A DNA stretch of 64,000 nucleotides from Mytilus galloprovincialis (GCF_965363235.1 NC_134845.1:68973261-69037260), one strand, 5' to 3'; shown: positions 46,239 through 57,774, numbered from the stretch's first letter. The notes: generated by a model not told the origin, from the letters alone. Numbers and translations: made by a program.

Positions 46239-46639
46239 TAATAAAAGTTCATCGGAAGGTACCAAAAACTTGTTGATAAATATCGCGTATCAACTTCACA
46301 AATAATACAAGATGGTCTTGAAGTATAGATTTTGCGTACTGACGTTGGTTATCATCTTAATAACGTGTTATATTATTATTTTATTTGTCTTTATTTATAT
46401 TACTTTTACTGTTAAGTCAATTTTTTAGATATTCATTTGAATGTAGGAAAAACTTTAAAGTCACAATATATATTTTGTATGAAAACTCATATGATCTGCA
46501 CATATATATATATAGGTTAAAAAAAGGCAAGATACATTTTATATATATTCGTATCTGTTCCTTTGCTTATTGACTTTTGCTGTACATGTGCAGGTGCTGG
46601 TTTTATGTTTTTGTACCCCATATCCTTTTTTTTTATTAT

Positions 46640-48240
46640 AAAATTTAGAATGGAAAATGGAGAATGTGTCAAAGAAACAACAACCCGACCATATACAGTA
46701 CATTTTAAGTCTTGCTCCTATATATGTCCCAATGAGACAAGAAGACAGACAAGTCGGACATCCGCCGGACTGTAATTACCCCTGCAGTGATGTACCTGTG
46801 TAATACCTTGTTGGAAGGTCGTAAATTAATCTGTAGCTGTGATTGATAAATTTGTAATCTTACCTGTACATTTTATAGATTAATGAACGATAACATCCTG
46901 TAACATATTTCACCGTTTTAATGAATGAAATTACGGATAAAAAATATTTCAGTTTTTACTTAGCTAAAATATGAACATTGAAATTGTTTATTTCAGCTTA
47001 GTTAGATATTTCATCATGCTAGATATAAGTCATGTACAAAACAATTGTTATTCACTGAAAACTTTGGAAATTAATCAGTTTTAAACTTTAAACTAATTTT
47101 TCTTCCGATTTCATATTCCCCGTAAGAGCCTCTGCGTTGATTTTCTCATGTCAATCACTGGAATTTGACCTAGATCAGCGGAACCATTTTATGAAAGAAT
47201 TTACGGCTGAATAAACAGAAAAGGATAATTATTTTTTGTGAATGCATAAAAAATTTCTAAAAAAGAAACATTTTAAATACACATCCAAATTGTTCAATCC
47301 TACTAACTGAATCATTTTTCAAAATCGGGGAAATAAATAAGTTGTAAAAAAAATTAATTCCCACATCTCCATACCCGTAAGAGCCTTATCATTTTAGTTT
47401 TTCATCAATCAATACACTTATTTGACCCTGGCAATCGGACCCATTGATATAACTAGTGTTTACCGTTAAGTATTTTACCGCCAATATTAGCTCGTGCTGT
47501 CGGCAGGATTTTGTAAATTGTTGTCAGCTAGAAAACATCTTTTATAAAATGAATGAGGTCAAGTTCATTTTATGAATTAATAATTATTACTGATTAATTT
47601 AATTTAATTATATAATTACGAATTTGTTTGCATCGTGTCAAAAAATTTACGTTTCCGACAATCGAACATTAGATTGTAATGCATGATTAAATTTTGATTT
47701 GCACCTGATAAGCCGTAATTCACGGACTTGTTATAGAATACTTATAATATGAAATGTTATTTAATGACAAGAAATTGATTGTATGTTGTCATGTTTATAT
47801 ATGAGTTGTATAAAATTAATAAAATAATTTAAAACTGACAAACGTTATTTAAAATAAAATATTTATCAAATAAACGGCGTTTGTGGAGATTCACAAAATA
47901 TATTTGTATTTTGAATATGCTTTTTGCATTCATATATTTTGTCAAAAACTTATTGGTGAAAGAGTTTATATGACAATAAATATTTGAATCGAATCAATTG
48001 AGTGTGTTCATTAGTCATCGATTTAAAAAAAAGAATTTATTAGCTATAAAAAATATATTACATCACACTTTTAGCCAAAATTTGTATATTTTATAAAAAT
48101 AGCCATACATGAGAGAAGTTAACAAAAAGAGAGGAAATGGAGTAGAGCTAAATTGGTTTTTATTGATTGATGTACAACATTCAGACTCTTTTTGAAAATT
48201 TTGTGTAGCCCTTAAAAGGACTGTTTTGTATAGCAATAAA
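46640..48240. other. AT-rich, no gene seen
   Basis: After a repeat fragment ending near 46700 (catttaatt-like and caatgagacaag blocks), the sequence is unique in the window, very AT-rich and without a supported exon. The left end of the Tc1-like element should lie near the end of this stretch; I could not recognise its inverted repeat. Confidence 0.4.
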
Positions 48241-48249
48241 ACGTCTTCT

Positions 48250-49395
48250 TTATTTCAACTTTAAACTTGCAATCTTAACTTGGTATTCTGGTGTCTGGAG
48301 TTTTCTGTTGAAATACTGTAGGGACTTGCCACTCGATCTTTCTGGAAAAATTTTCCTGGGTAAATCTCCTGTAGCTCTTCCACCTGTTACAACTGCTACT
48401 GGTAGAACCTTATAGATGTGATCAATGAAGTTGTTGCAGATTGGAATTGTTAGATCTTCTCTCCAGAAAGAATTAATGCCGTTGATGAGGTCTTCTTTTG
48501 TTTTCGGTTCTTTCTTGGTTAATCTGGATTTCAACATGGACCAAACCATTTCAATGGGGTTGAAATCTGGACTTTCCGCAGGCCAAACATTCCACCAGTT
48601 GATATTCTGTTCAGTCATGAATGCTTTAGTTGCATTTGCTGTGTGTTTCGGGTCGTTGTCTTGCTGAAGACGATGACTAGAAGGATATACACGGTTTATG
48701 AAAGGTATCAGACCCGATGTCAGTATGGGGTTGATGTAAAACGCTGCAGTCATGATATTTTCGAAGATTAATATTCGTGTTGTACCTTTTCGACTGATAC
48801 CCGCCCACACATGAACCTTCAGTGGATGTTTAGGTTTTGGTAAAACCGGTGCTACAGAGTCTTTCTCTCGGTAGATAACTATCTTGTTGTTATGCAACTG
48901 TACGGAGCACTCGTCTGTAAAAATGACATTGTTAAAATGATCGTCGTTTGAAATGACCTCTCTGGCAAATTGGACCCGTTTCTCCTTGTTAACGTCTCTA
49001 ACCATTTGACCGTATCTGGGTTTAGAAGCTGTGAATCCGGCTGCATCAATGACTTTTCTCACAGTTGACTTACTGGTGTGAGTGCCTTTGTCTGCTAAGA
49101 TATGTTTAATATCGGTAGCTGTTCTTGTTGGATTCTCAGTCAGTGCTGTCTTCACAAAGTTGATGTCTTGATCTGTTATGTACTGAAATTTCGGTAGATT
49201 TTGGTCTTTATGATTGAAGTTTTCATACCCAATCTTTCCGTATTGGTATCGTTTGATGACATTCTTCACCGTACCCCAGGTTACATCTATACCTATTTCA
49301 GCTAACCTCCTAACAATGGCATGAACGGGCCAACTCTGTCTGTAAAGGGCAATAATTTCCAAGTTGTCTCGGTGTGAAAGTTTAAACTTAGGCAT
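48250..49395 (-). CDS. Tc1/mariner-type transposase, intact, DD35E
   Basis: An uninterrupted 381-residue frame. The N-terminal half has two helix-turn-helix regions (SHRDNLEIIALYRQSWPVHA; then a second around RTATDIKHILADKGTHTSKS). The catalytic domain has D161 (FTDECSVQL), D246 (LQQDNDPKHT) and E282 (SPDFNPIEMVW). There are 35 residues between the second D and the E, one more than canonical Tc1 (DD34E). The C terminus ends with the KVLPVAVVTGGRATGD block seen in related transposases. Length and intact motifs suggest recent activity. An AATAAA overlaps the stop codon. Terminal inverted repeats were not found by eye. Confidence 0.93.
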   Translation of the reverse strand: MPKFKLSHRDNLEIIALYRQSWPVHAIVRRLAEIGIDVTWGTVKNVIKRYQYGKIGYENFNHKDQNLPKFQYITDQDINFVKTALTENPTRTATDIKHILADKGTHTSKSTVRKVIDAAGFTASKPRYGQMVRDVNKEKRVQFAREVISNDDHFNNVIFTDECSVQLHNNKIVIYREKDSVAPVLPKPKHPLKVHVWAGISRKGTTRILIFENIMTAAFYINPILTSGLIPFINRVYPSSHRLQQDNDPKHTANATKAFMTEQNINWWNVWPAESPDFNPIEMVWSMLKSRLTKKEPKTKEDLINGINSFWREDLTIPICNNFIDHIYKVLPVAVVTGGRATGDLPRKIFPERSSGKSLQYFNRKLQTPEYQVKIASLKLK

Positions 49396-49439
49396 GGTTG
49401 TTTATTATCGCAATATTGAACTGTTCTGATGCAAATATT

Positions 49440-50175
49440 TTTAGGAGCTTTTTATAAAGTCATTCTAAAATGACATGTTAATTGTAAGGGGTACATGTAT
49501 GTACTGTAGAAGGGTTAATATCGTGGTCCCACATTTGTATTTTTGAATACACATGTCGACATCACAACTGACAATTGCCTTTGGGGGTTTACCTGACACA
49601 TATAAAATATGTATAATAAAGAAAATAATAATCTTATTGATTTGAATTTACCTTTCATTTATCTATTTTAATTGACTTTAATATAAAATATTTGGCGTTC
49701 ATTTATAATTTCATAGTATAACTTTATTATTTTTATTTTCCATTAAATAAACAATTTATTTTATTGAAATTTACATGCAGAAAAATAACCACACAATATT
49801 GTAATTGCTATTTTCTTAATTTACTTTTTGTTGAATAAATTAGATAATTACGTATTTTTCTTAAAAAGACAAAAAATTAATAGTAAAAAATATTAAATTT
49901 TGAATGAAATATAATTTATGTGGTAATTAATTCAATCAAATTATGTATAACCAATTAAGGAAGAAGCCAGGTTTAATCAAAATCAATGTTTAATCCGTTA
50001 ATACCATTGTTTGCCCTATTATTTTTTTTTATTCCGAATATCAACTGGTTTAAGCGTAATCACACAAGCTGGGTACATTGTTAAAAATAAATTCAATTGA
50101 AAAGCTGTTTTGATCAATCTTATCTTCAAAGAATATTGTTTTAACACATGAGTTGATATCATAAATTATCATTTA
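49440..50175. other. Shared upstream region between transposase and BEN gene
   Basis: About 790 bp of AT-rich DNA separate the two divergent start codons. I see no inverted repeat and no recurring repeat. The right end of the transposon presumably lies here. Confidence 0.4.
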
Positions 50176-50177
50176 AG

Positions 50178-50184
50178 TATAAAT
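50178..50184 (+). promoter_or_regulatory. TATA-like box before the BEN gene
   Basis: tataaat directly abuts the first possible ATG (50185). Transcription starting about 30 bp downstream would bypass that ATG and favour the in-frame Met at 50221. Confidence 0.4.
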
Positions 50185-51432
50185 ATGACCGCTCAAACGA
50201 TCAGCTGTATTAGTTTAACAATGTCATCCAGAGCCGCTACACGAGAGTATTCTCACTTCTTAGTAAAATATGATGATGGTATTCGTTATACCTGTCCAAG
50301 AATTAAGATTATGACCGAAGGTCGTGTAAGAGTAGGCAGTAGATACCCAGTGATGTACGGGAACAGTACCAGTTCCCCTGAATCTGCAGAAGTTATAGAT
50401 ACTGGTGACTATCTCCAGATGAAAACCAGAGAGACAGAAAACTCAGAAGTAACTTCTCCAACTTCTTCATCGCCGCAATCACCAGTAGCATCACCAGTAG
50501 CATCACCAGTAGCGTCACCATATGTTATACGCAAAAGAAAAAAAATGCCTAAAACCACTACATCAAAGAAACCCAGACAAGAGGCCGTTTTACTCAGTAT
50601 GGAAGAAGGCATTCACGATCCATATGCCTATCGTTCACCCTCCATCTCTCCACAACTGCCGTTGCACCTAGAAGCGCCGTCACCAACTTCACCAATTGTA
50701 CCAACACCTACTCCAACTTCACCAATTGTACCAACACCTACTCCAACAGAAGCAGAACCAACTGCATTTACTATACAGAAAACTCTGGCCGCTATTTATA
50801 AACAGTTGGAAATATACAACGCAAGGCAGACAGAGATGGAACGTATTATTCTTTCGCAAAATCAGAAAATCGACTACCTGGTGGCCATGCAAAGACAGCA
50901 ATCATTCCGTTTGACAGCACCTCCTACTCCAACTACGCCAAGAACTCCAACTTTCCACCAACGCCAGCTCCCACACTTTGATACTCCTACTAGAGATGAA
51001 AGACCAGATACACCAGTTACTCCTTCTATTGCACCAGTCATGCCTTTATTTCTTCCTACAACTCCAACAGCACCCACAACAGTAAGATCCGTACCCATGC
51101 ACCTATTCGCGGACATTCCAGAGGGAGTTCGTCTGTCAGAAAATGACCTAAACCAAGCAGCAAGCAGCTCGACCACACCTGGAGCTTTTGCCGTTTCGTT
51201 ATTAAAGTATTTGTTTCAAGAACTCTTTACTGCAGACAATCTTAGGGTGTATTTTTCCTATAGAGGCGGTGGAAAGTTGAACAAAAGACCACTAGACGAC
51301 ACCAGAAAACAATATCTACGACGATATGTAACTGCATTCTATCCAAGTGTGACTTTAGATTCAGCATACACCGCTATGGTGATTGAGAAAATCAACCAGT
51401 TTCTACGTCGTCCCATCCAACAGAAGAAGTAA
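50185..51432 (+). CDS. Intronless BEN-domain protein
   Basis: Up to 415 residues in one open frame, or 403 if translation begins at Met13 (50221), which the TATA position favours. The N-terminal part (about 24-60, HFLVKYDDGIRYTCPRIKI) resembles the short N-terminal module found before BEN domains in mollusc proteins. Then come a Ser/Pro-rich linker with three VASP repeats, a basic patch RKRKK (about 116), a duplicated 10-residue TSPIVPTPTP unit, a predicted coiled coil (about 195-240) and more Pro/Thr linker. The C terminus (about 314-408, LSENDLNQA ... KRPLDDTRKQYLRRYVTAFYP) is a BEN domain. BEN domains bind DNA or partner proteins in chromatin repression. GC content is visibly higher than in the flanks. 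It could be a retrocopy, a host gene or mobile-element cargo. Confidence 0.8.
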   Translation: MTAQTISCISLTMSSRAATREYSHFLVKYDDGIRYTCPRIKIMTEGRVRVGSRYPVMYGNSTSSPESAEVIDTGDYLQMKTRETENSEVTSPTSSSPQSPVASPVASPVASPYVIRKRKKMPKTTTSKKPRQEAVLLSMEEGIHDPYAYRSPSISPQLPLHLEAPSPTSPIVPTPTPTSPIVPTPTPTEAEPTAFTIQKTLAAIYKQLEIYNARQTEMERIILSQNQKIDYLVAMQRQQSFRLTAPPTPTTPRTPTFHQRQLPHFDTPTRDERPDTPVTPSIAPVMPLFLPTTPTAPTTVRSVPMHLFADIPEGVRLSENDLNQAASSSTTPGAFAVSLLKYLFQELFTADNLRVYFSYRGGGKLNKRPLDDTRKQYLRRYVTAFYPSVTLDSAYTAMVIEKINQFLRRPIQQKK

Positions 51433-51526
51433 ATGACATTTGTGTATTGATGACAATTGATGATTTTTTATTGTGTTATCTTAATATTTTAATATTGTTG
51501 ATTAAATATTTGAATTTTTGAGGTAA

Positions 51527-51532
51527 AATAAA
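51527..51532 (+). terminator. Polyadenylation signal of the BEN gene
   Basis: AATAAA about 95 nt after the stop codon, in an AT-rich 3' flank. Confidence 0.45.
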
Positions 51533-51599
51533 TTATGATACAACCATACATCGTATTAATCTAGTTGATAAAATATAGACTTTGTTAAATGATAGATGA

Positions 51600-51655
51600 T
51601 TGTTTGACGTCCAGTGGCAAGTTTTGTATATTCAGGACAAGTTTTAATCTCTTTA
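51600..51655 (-). repeat. SINE tail fragment
   Basis: gacgtccagtggcaa followed by atattcaggacaag is the complement of the SINE 3' domain (cctgaatat ... ccactggacgt). Confidence 0.6.
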
Positions 51656-51659
51656 ATGT

Positions 51660-53485
51660 TGGTGTTGACAATTACGGTTTTTCCGTTGGTTTTGATTACG
51701 AATTTTGGTGCCCGAAAAAATCATATTCTCATCCATACTCTTACCATTCTACATTTTGAATCAATTGAAACGAAAACCAAAATAAAATTATTCACACAAC
51801 CTTGTAATTCCGAGAAGAAGAAAAAAAATACAAAAAAGACCAATTAAATTCTGCTTTTTAATCTACAAAGAAAACGATACAAAACATGTACAACTTATCA
51901 ATATAACTATTATTTTGATCAGAAGCATAATTCCAAAACATTACCAGTACACATTGTATGAAAATAAATTGACCTATTTATTATAGGATTACAATACTAC
52001 GATGTTTCTGTTCTACATCCGGTCATAAAATTAATTGTGTGGGAATCGACAACTTGTGTCAATTGAACACCTTGGTTTTATTATAATATATGCATGGTAT
52101 GCAATCGTAAAATTCAAGGACCAGCAAAAGATTTATAGACCACGAAAGTAATGTTTTTAAATCGTCTTTTTAATTGACATAAATATGTCGAATTCTTAAT
52201 GCCGTAATTTTCCCACGGTTATAGTTAATAGAGTGTGGCTTATTCATGAATAATAGACTTCATGGACATAATTTATTGTGTTCTTTCCAAAATATTAATA
52301 GGCAAAACAAAATCGACTTTATTATTGGTATAAAACGTAAAAAGACATTAAGTACATTTAGTTCATGAAGTTAAAAAGTACAAATTATATATAAAAAAAA
52401 TCAAGATGGAAAACAATTAAAAGTGTTACCAACAGAAAAAAAAGAAAAACAAATTATCTCACACGACAAAACTAAAATATATTGTAATAAAGTTACATTG
52501 TACAATACATCTATATCATTTTCCGTCAATTACATCAGAATAAAATAATGATCATGTTTAAAAACAATTATCTGGTTTACACAGGTAGATAAAAAGCGTT
52601 CAACCGTAACAGATCGATTAACACGTGCTGGTCTTTAGTGTCGGTTAAGGATGAAAGGGGTCATGTAGGTAGCTGTACCTGACAAATAATTGATTTATGA
52701 CTGTCGGACATATGTCCGAAATGTCCGAGATGAGATGACGGACATGTAAGAAGTCCGACTATCGTCGTAGTAAGTCTCTAAATGTACTGTAACAGACAAC
52801 AACAGAAGGTCACCAACAGGTCTTCAATGTCAATGTAGAGGATTATATTTTGTAATGTTACTGAAACATGCTTTGCCGTAATTATTTTTATAATTATTTT
52901 GGTTTCATATCTTTTTAAATGAAAAGCAAATTAGACAGCTAGCATGTTTTTCTACAAAAGCAAAAGAAAACCTGTACAAGCTCGCGAACTGATACATGTT
53001 TTGTTGTAATTATTTTTGTTTCATATCTTTTTTGAATGCTACTAGTTAGACAGCTAAACGTATTTTTCTACAAGTCTTATGCTCTTTTGCTTTGGAAATT
53101 ACGCTTAAAATCACAAAGCAAAATAATACCTATACAAGTTCTTGAACTGATATAAAAAGAAGATGTGATATGATTGCCAATGAATCAACTGTCCAAGAGA
53201 CCAAAATTAAACAGAAATTAACAAATATAGGTCACCTGTACAAGTTCGTGTACTGATACAAGATGAAGTTCTTTTTGTTTCATTTCTTTTTTTTTATTTA
53301 TTACCTGTTGAAACAATGTTAAGGAAATAAATTAACCAAAACGAATTGAAGACGTAGTATTAGATTTAATGTGTACATCATAATAATATAAGTGAATAAC
53401 AGCAAAATAAAAAATAATCAAGCACAAATAAATGTCTTATGTTATCAACAACAGACAATGAACATTTGATGCACATAGCTTTACT
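51660..53485. other. No gene seen; one repeat fragment
   Basis: AT-rich and mostly unique. 52700-52770 contains short self-complementary runs (gtcggacatatgtccgaa). 52905-53110 holds two similar blocks (gtttcatatctttttt ... gacagctaaa). 53155-53240 is an inverted mussel repeat (agatgtgatatgattgccaa). Confidence 0.45.
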
Positions 53486-53491
53486 TAAAGT

Positions 53492-55015
53492 TCACTTGAT
53501 ATATAGCAAAGATGACAACTTATGGTTAAGCCTAATATTCCAACCAAAACCCCTGAGATATTCTGCAATGGTCTTGTTGCCTGATGTCAAGGCTCTGCAC
53601 AAGTTTTGAAGTTTTTGTTGAAGTTGGACATAACGTTGTTGGACCCGTTTAACTGGTGGGGTGCCTACAGAGTCTTGTTGTATCAATGTTCTCACTGTAG
53701 CTTCTTCTTTTTGGCACCATCCTACTACTCTCCATATTGATGGGTGGGCATAACCTACTAAGTTGAAGAATTTGTTGTTCCAACCTTCACATACATTATT
53801 GCTTCTTGAATCCCCGTTAACTGTCACGTCATGAACGTTCTATATAGTTGGTGGGAACATGGGTGGAATGCGGCGCATTACTAACGGAAACCTTGACCTG
53901 GTGCTGGGTTACGTCTCATGTTGCAACTTACATACTTTACATCAAAGTAACCAAGGAGTTCGGCTGCTTCTGGTAGGTCATCTGGACACAAAGTTTTTAG
54001 AAGGTGGACACCCTTTGGAAAATCAGCTACAGGCAGAAAGGCAAGGCCATCCATCATACCACAGAACAAGCGGAAGTCATCACTGATCTTGTAGTGGGGA
54101 ACCAAACCAAGGCTCTGTATCTTTCCCCAAATTGCTTGAGTAAGATGATAGAAACATCTCTGGTTGTTGATATGGCGGCCAAATACTGCCAACACTGCAC
54201 GTAGAACGGAATCTTCAAAGAATGTTACAGCAGTCTGAACATTTAACTGTAGGTGGCTGGCTTGGCATTTGTCGACCAATGACTGAAATAACTCTCTGTA
54301 TGTGTCCTGATTCTTGTTCGGCAAGACAGCATACACTGTGGTGACTGTAACATCTTTAAAAGGTACTCGGATTGTGTACAGCTGTTTGAAAGGATGTGGA
54401 GCTACAGAGAAAGTATCATCCATGATGTAAAGGTTATGGGCTTCAGCTAGACGTCGTAAACTGTCAGGACTACAAAAGACCAGCATTCTGTCCATTGTCA
54501 TACAGTAGGAACTGTTGGTTGTTGGTTGTAATGGTGAATTCTGCTGGCAGTGTGACATCTGCAAAGCTCTGAGGAACAGGTGGTGCTTGACGCTGGTAGC
54601 GCATGGTGATTTTACAATTCTCTTCTCTGGTCATCATTGTTTGCACATTATCTTCACATGTTGAAACAACCTGGGCGAAAATCTGGCTTGGTTTGTCTCT
54701 GGTGAAAGCAGCCTGCTCTTTCATTGCGTACCTGGATTTAGTGTACTTTATGCTGATATCACTTGGATCATGGTTGTGTGGCTGGCCAGGAGTTGGATTT
54801 TCATTCTGCAGTGAAGTTGTAATCGACCCTTTACATGCAGTGCTTGATCGCTTCACAAATTTCCACCACTGTACTGTGGTAGTATGCTTGGTATACATAT
54901 AAGTCTGGTAGCAAAGTTTTGAACCGCCTTTGTTGCTCTTGATGACTTCCATACTTGATTTAATAACACTTGAAATTATTCTTTCTTTTATAGATAAGTA
55001 AATGAAGTCATACAT
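53492..55015 (-). pseudogene. Broken FLYWCH-MULE transposase
   Basis: Three pieces in order. The first has a FLYWCH-type zinc finger (SNKGGSKLCYQTYMYTK, WWKF, CKGS, HNHDPS). The second is the MULE transposase core (MDDTFSVAPHPFKQLYTIRV ... QTAVTFFEDSVLRAVLAVFG ... CFYHLTQAIWGKIQ). The third is the C-terminal RSNNVCEGWNNKFFNLVG block. The reading frame shifts near 54490 and again near 53880, with an in-frame stop at about 53843 (MFPPTI*NVHD). The usual TDFE motif that supplies the second catalytic Asp reads TFFE here. Hence a decayed Mutator-like DNA transposon copy, not a working gene. No terminal inverted repeats were recognised. Confidence 0.88.
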
Positions 55016-55029
55016 TTTATTTCATTTGA

Positions 55030-55800
55030 GTCAAAGTAAGAAAGTTTATTATATTGTTTTACCTTATGTTATTGTGATTTTTGTTTTTCTAGAGCTGTTT
55101 TTACCAATATCATGAGAATCCTTCAATTTCATGTTCAACAAACAAAGCATCCCCATTAACAATAATTATGTTAATTACAAAATTTATTGACAGTGACTGT
55201 TGAGATTAATTAGTGGCTTCTTGTGGCACCTTCCCTTTTTTGTAGACCTTTCACTTCCTCTATTGGTAGGAAGCCCTACCCATGACAAACTAGGGCTTAT
55301 CATGAAAGAAACGGAAACAAATGGCTTACTAGTATCCTGTTTTTTTTGAAACAGAGAACATAAATTATTACACTTTTACCAATATCATTTTTTTTTATTT
55401 ATCTATTTTCTAAAAAAATGATAAAAAGAATATTTTTTTCTTTAACTTATAAATCAAATGAAATCTATTATATATTGTGAACTTTTCTTATATAAAATTT
55501 AATAGCTTTTACTTAAAATAATTGATCTGATACACTCTTACAAGTAGTATTATTTTTATTTAACAAAACTGCAATTTTTAAATATTTATTTCATACATAT
55601 ACAAAATGACTTTTGTCATGTGCATTCCAACATACTTCTTATAAAACAATTTATATATTGTGATATTTTAATTTTCTCATTTCATACATGTACAAAATGA
55701 CGTTTGTTATGTAAAATTGAGAATGGAAATGGGGAATGTGTCAAACATATATTTATTTATTGTGACTTTTTTTCCTAGAGGTTTTGTGACTTTTTTTCCT
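55030..55800. other. AT-rich, no gene seen
   Basis: Only short fragments of repeats, for example tgagaatggaaatggggaat at about 55718, shared with the tail of the 3960-4470 family. Confidence 0.45.
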
Positions 55801-55824
55801 GTGACTTGTTCCCGTTAACCATTC

Positions 55825-56165
55825 ATTTGATGTGACTCTGTGCTTATGTATACAATCATACTTTGAACGACAAAAATATTTTATTTATTTATATTACTTT
55901 TACGTATGTATCTTCTCATACTTTGAATGAAAAAAAGCTATTTTATATATTAATACCACTTTTTTCTATTAAGTCTGTTTTTTGTGATATATATTTGACG
56001 TGAATCTGTTCTTATGTATTCCGTCATACTTTGAACCACACAATTATTTTATTTATTATTATTACTTTTACTGTAAAGTCTGTTTTTGTTATATCTACTT
56101 TACTTGACTCTGTATTTATGTATGCCGTCATACTTTGAACGACAAAATTATTTTATGTCTACCTG
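55825..56165 (+). repeat. Minisatellite derived from a Penelope-like 3' tail
   Basis: About three units of ~110 bp, each with gactctgt(a/g)cttatgta, gtcatactttgaacgacaaa, then attattttatttatt, acttttactgtaaagtctgt and a gtgacatcatttgacg-like block. The same unit, as a single copy, forms the 3' end of Penelope-like copy 1 (about 42455-42545) and copy 2 (46375-46440). Confidence 0.75.
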
Positions 56166-56399
56166 TGCGAATTTCAAACGCGCAGTTTTACACCACTACT
56201 GAAAACCTTCCATCCTTTATGGTTGGATTTTACATAGATAAATAAACCGTATAATATAATCAAAATGAGGATGTTAAATTTGATGTATGCCTTTTTGTGC
56301 TTCTTCGCTACATTTGCTGTTTTTATAGTGATTAAGATGATAACACAATGTTGACTGCTGTATCCCTATTTTTTGACATTTTTACCTATTGTGTCTGTT

Positions 56400-56660
56400 T
56401 GTTTTGTTTACGCATTGTTGACAATGCACTTGAATTTGATGCGACTGTCATACAAGTGAGAGGTTTCGCTAGCTATAGACCAGGGCTAATCCACCATTTT
56501 CTACATAAGAAAAGGTCTGTACCAAGTCAGGAATATGACAGTTGTTATCCATTCGTTTAATGTGTTTCAACTTTTGAATTTGCCATTTTATTTGGGACTT
56601 TCCTTTTTTTAATTTTCCTCGGAGTTCAGTATTTTTGTGCTTTTACTTTTTATAGCTTAC
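56400..56660 (+). repeat. Interspersed repeat (gatgcgactgtcatacaag family), second copy
   Basis: Longer and better preserved than 9050-9300. Preceded at 56265 by a short ORF start (atgaggatgttaaatttgat) that is part of the repeat, not a host gene. Confidence 0.75.
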
Positions 56661-56664
56661 CGCT

Positions 56665-57590
56665 GACCCATAAATCTCAAAGACACACATGCATATTACA
56701 TTAATTTAAATTTTAAAAAATCCAAAATCGGATGTAATAAATAAGGAAAAGATGAGACACAGTGTCGTTAAGTGGTCAACGCTGAAAACACTTTCACAAA
56801 CCCCTCATACTGACAATAAACATAATCTGTAACGAAGAGGGTGTCCATGGAAAAACCAGGCAGTGGGTGGAACATGACATATTTTGTCAAACTTTTTTCA
56901 TCTATTTCATATCACAAATTCATTCTTTCTTAAAGTTAAGTTTTGTTTTTTATTAACTGCAACAAATAAGGAGAGAAAGAATACATAGAAAGCACTTAAA
57001 AATCATTGAAAAGGGGAGATAACTCTTCATTTTGTACAAAATTTTGTTGCATTGTTAGTGAACTTTAAAATCATTTTCTGAGCCATCCACTGTTGATTCA
57101 AAAATATCTTTGACATATATATCCTTTGTATGATATAAACATTGCATTGGAACCAAAAAATCAATGGGAAAAAATTATGTTGTGCCACCAAAATCATAGG
57201 ATTTGCCTGTTATTTACTTGGACAGCCTCTTAATAAAAAGAAACAAGAATCTGAAAACATTCAAATATATATTTTGTTGAACAGTACTTAAATGAAATCG
57301 AACCGTTAAATTGACACTTTTAAAGATTTAAGATAATTCAAATACACAATAAAAAAAATATGCCACAAAGTAATCATGTGAATAACGTTTGTTTAAAAAA
57401 AGACTGATAAGTTATAAACACGTCAACATAGTTTAATCGCTGATTATGAAAAGGATATATTATTATTGAAACACATGATGTCAGAAAAAGAAATCGTTTG
57501 TTTTAATTAAGTTAAGATTGAAGGTAGTTGTATTTCAATAGGTACAATATACATTCCCCATTTCCATTCTCAATTTTATTTAATCTCCTG
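56665..57590. other. No gene seen
   Basis: AT-rich unique sequence without exon-like segments or recurring repeats. Confidence 0.45.
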
Positions 57591-57596
57591 TTCTAC

Positions 57597-57770
57597 TGTG
57601 GATTATATAAAAGAGGGACGAAAGATACCAAAGGGACGAAAGATACCAAAGGGACAGTCAAACTCATAAATCTAAAACAAACTGACAACGCCATGGCTAA
57701 AAATGAAAAAGACAAACAAACAACAGCACACATGATACAACATAGAAAACCAAAGAATAAACAAGAACCC
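57597..57770 (-). mobile_element. Penelope-like element, short 3' fragment
   Basis: gagggacgaaagataccaaa (part of it duplicated in tandem), then ctcataaatctaaaacaaac and gacaacgccatggc, match the complements of 29225-29330 and 35270-35370. The open frames on both strands here come from this repeat. Confidence 0.7.
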
Positions 57771-57774
57771 CACC

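Larger units (their letters stand above)
43180..46440 (+). mobile_element. Penelope-like element copy 2 with N-terminal GIY-YIG (permuted type)
   Basis: The order is endonuclease first, reverse transcriptase second. An open frame at 43180-44100 carries the GIY-YIG module; 44110-46440 carries the RT region in broken pieces (FDFSTLYTTIPHVKLKNRLK, GRIFQQIVGIPMGTNCAP, SFLDLYLEFD). A 451-bp MITE interrupts the end of the RT. The 3' tail matches copy 1. Classic Penelope has GIY-YIG at the C terminus. The permuted order is known for a clade common in invertebrates (named Naiad, as I recall). Confidence 0.82.
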
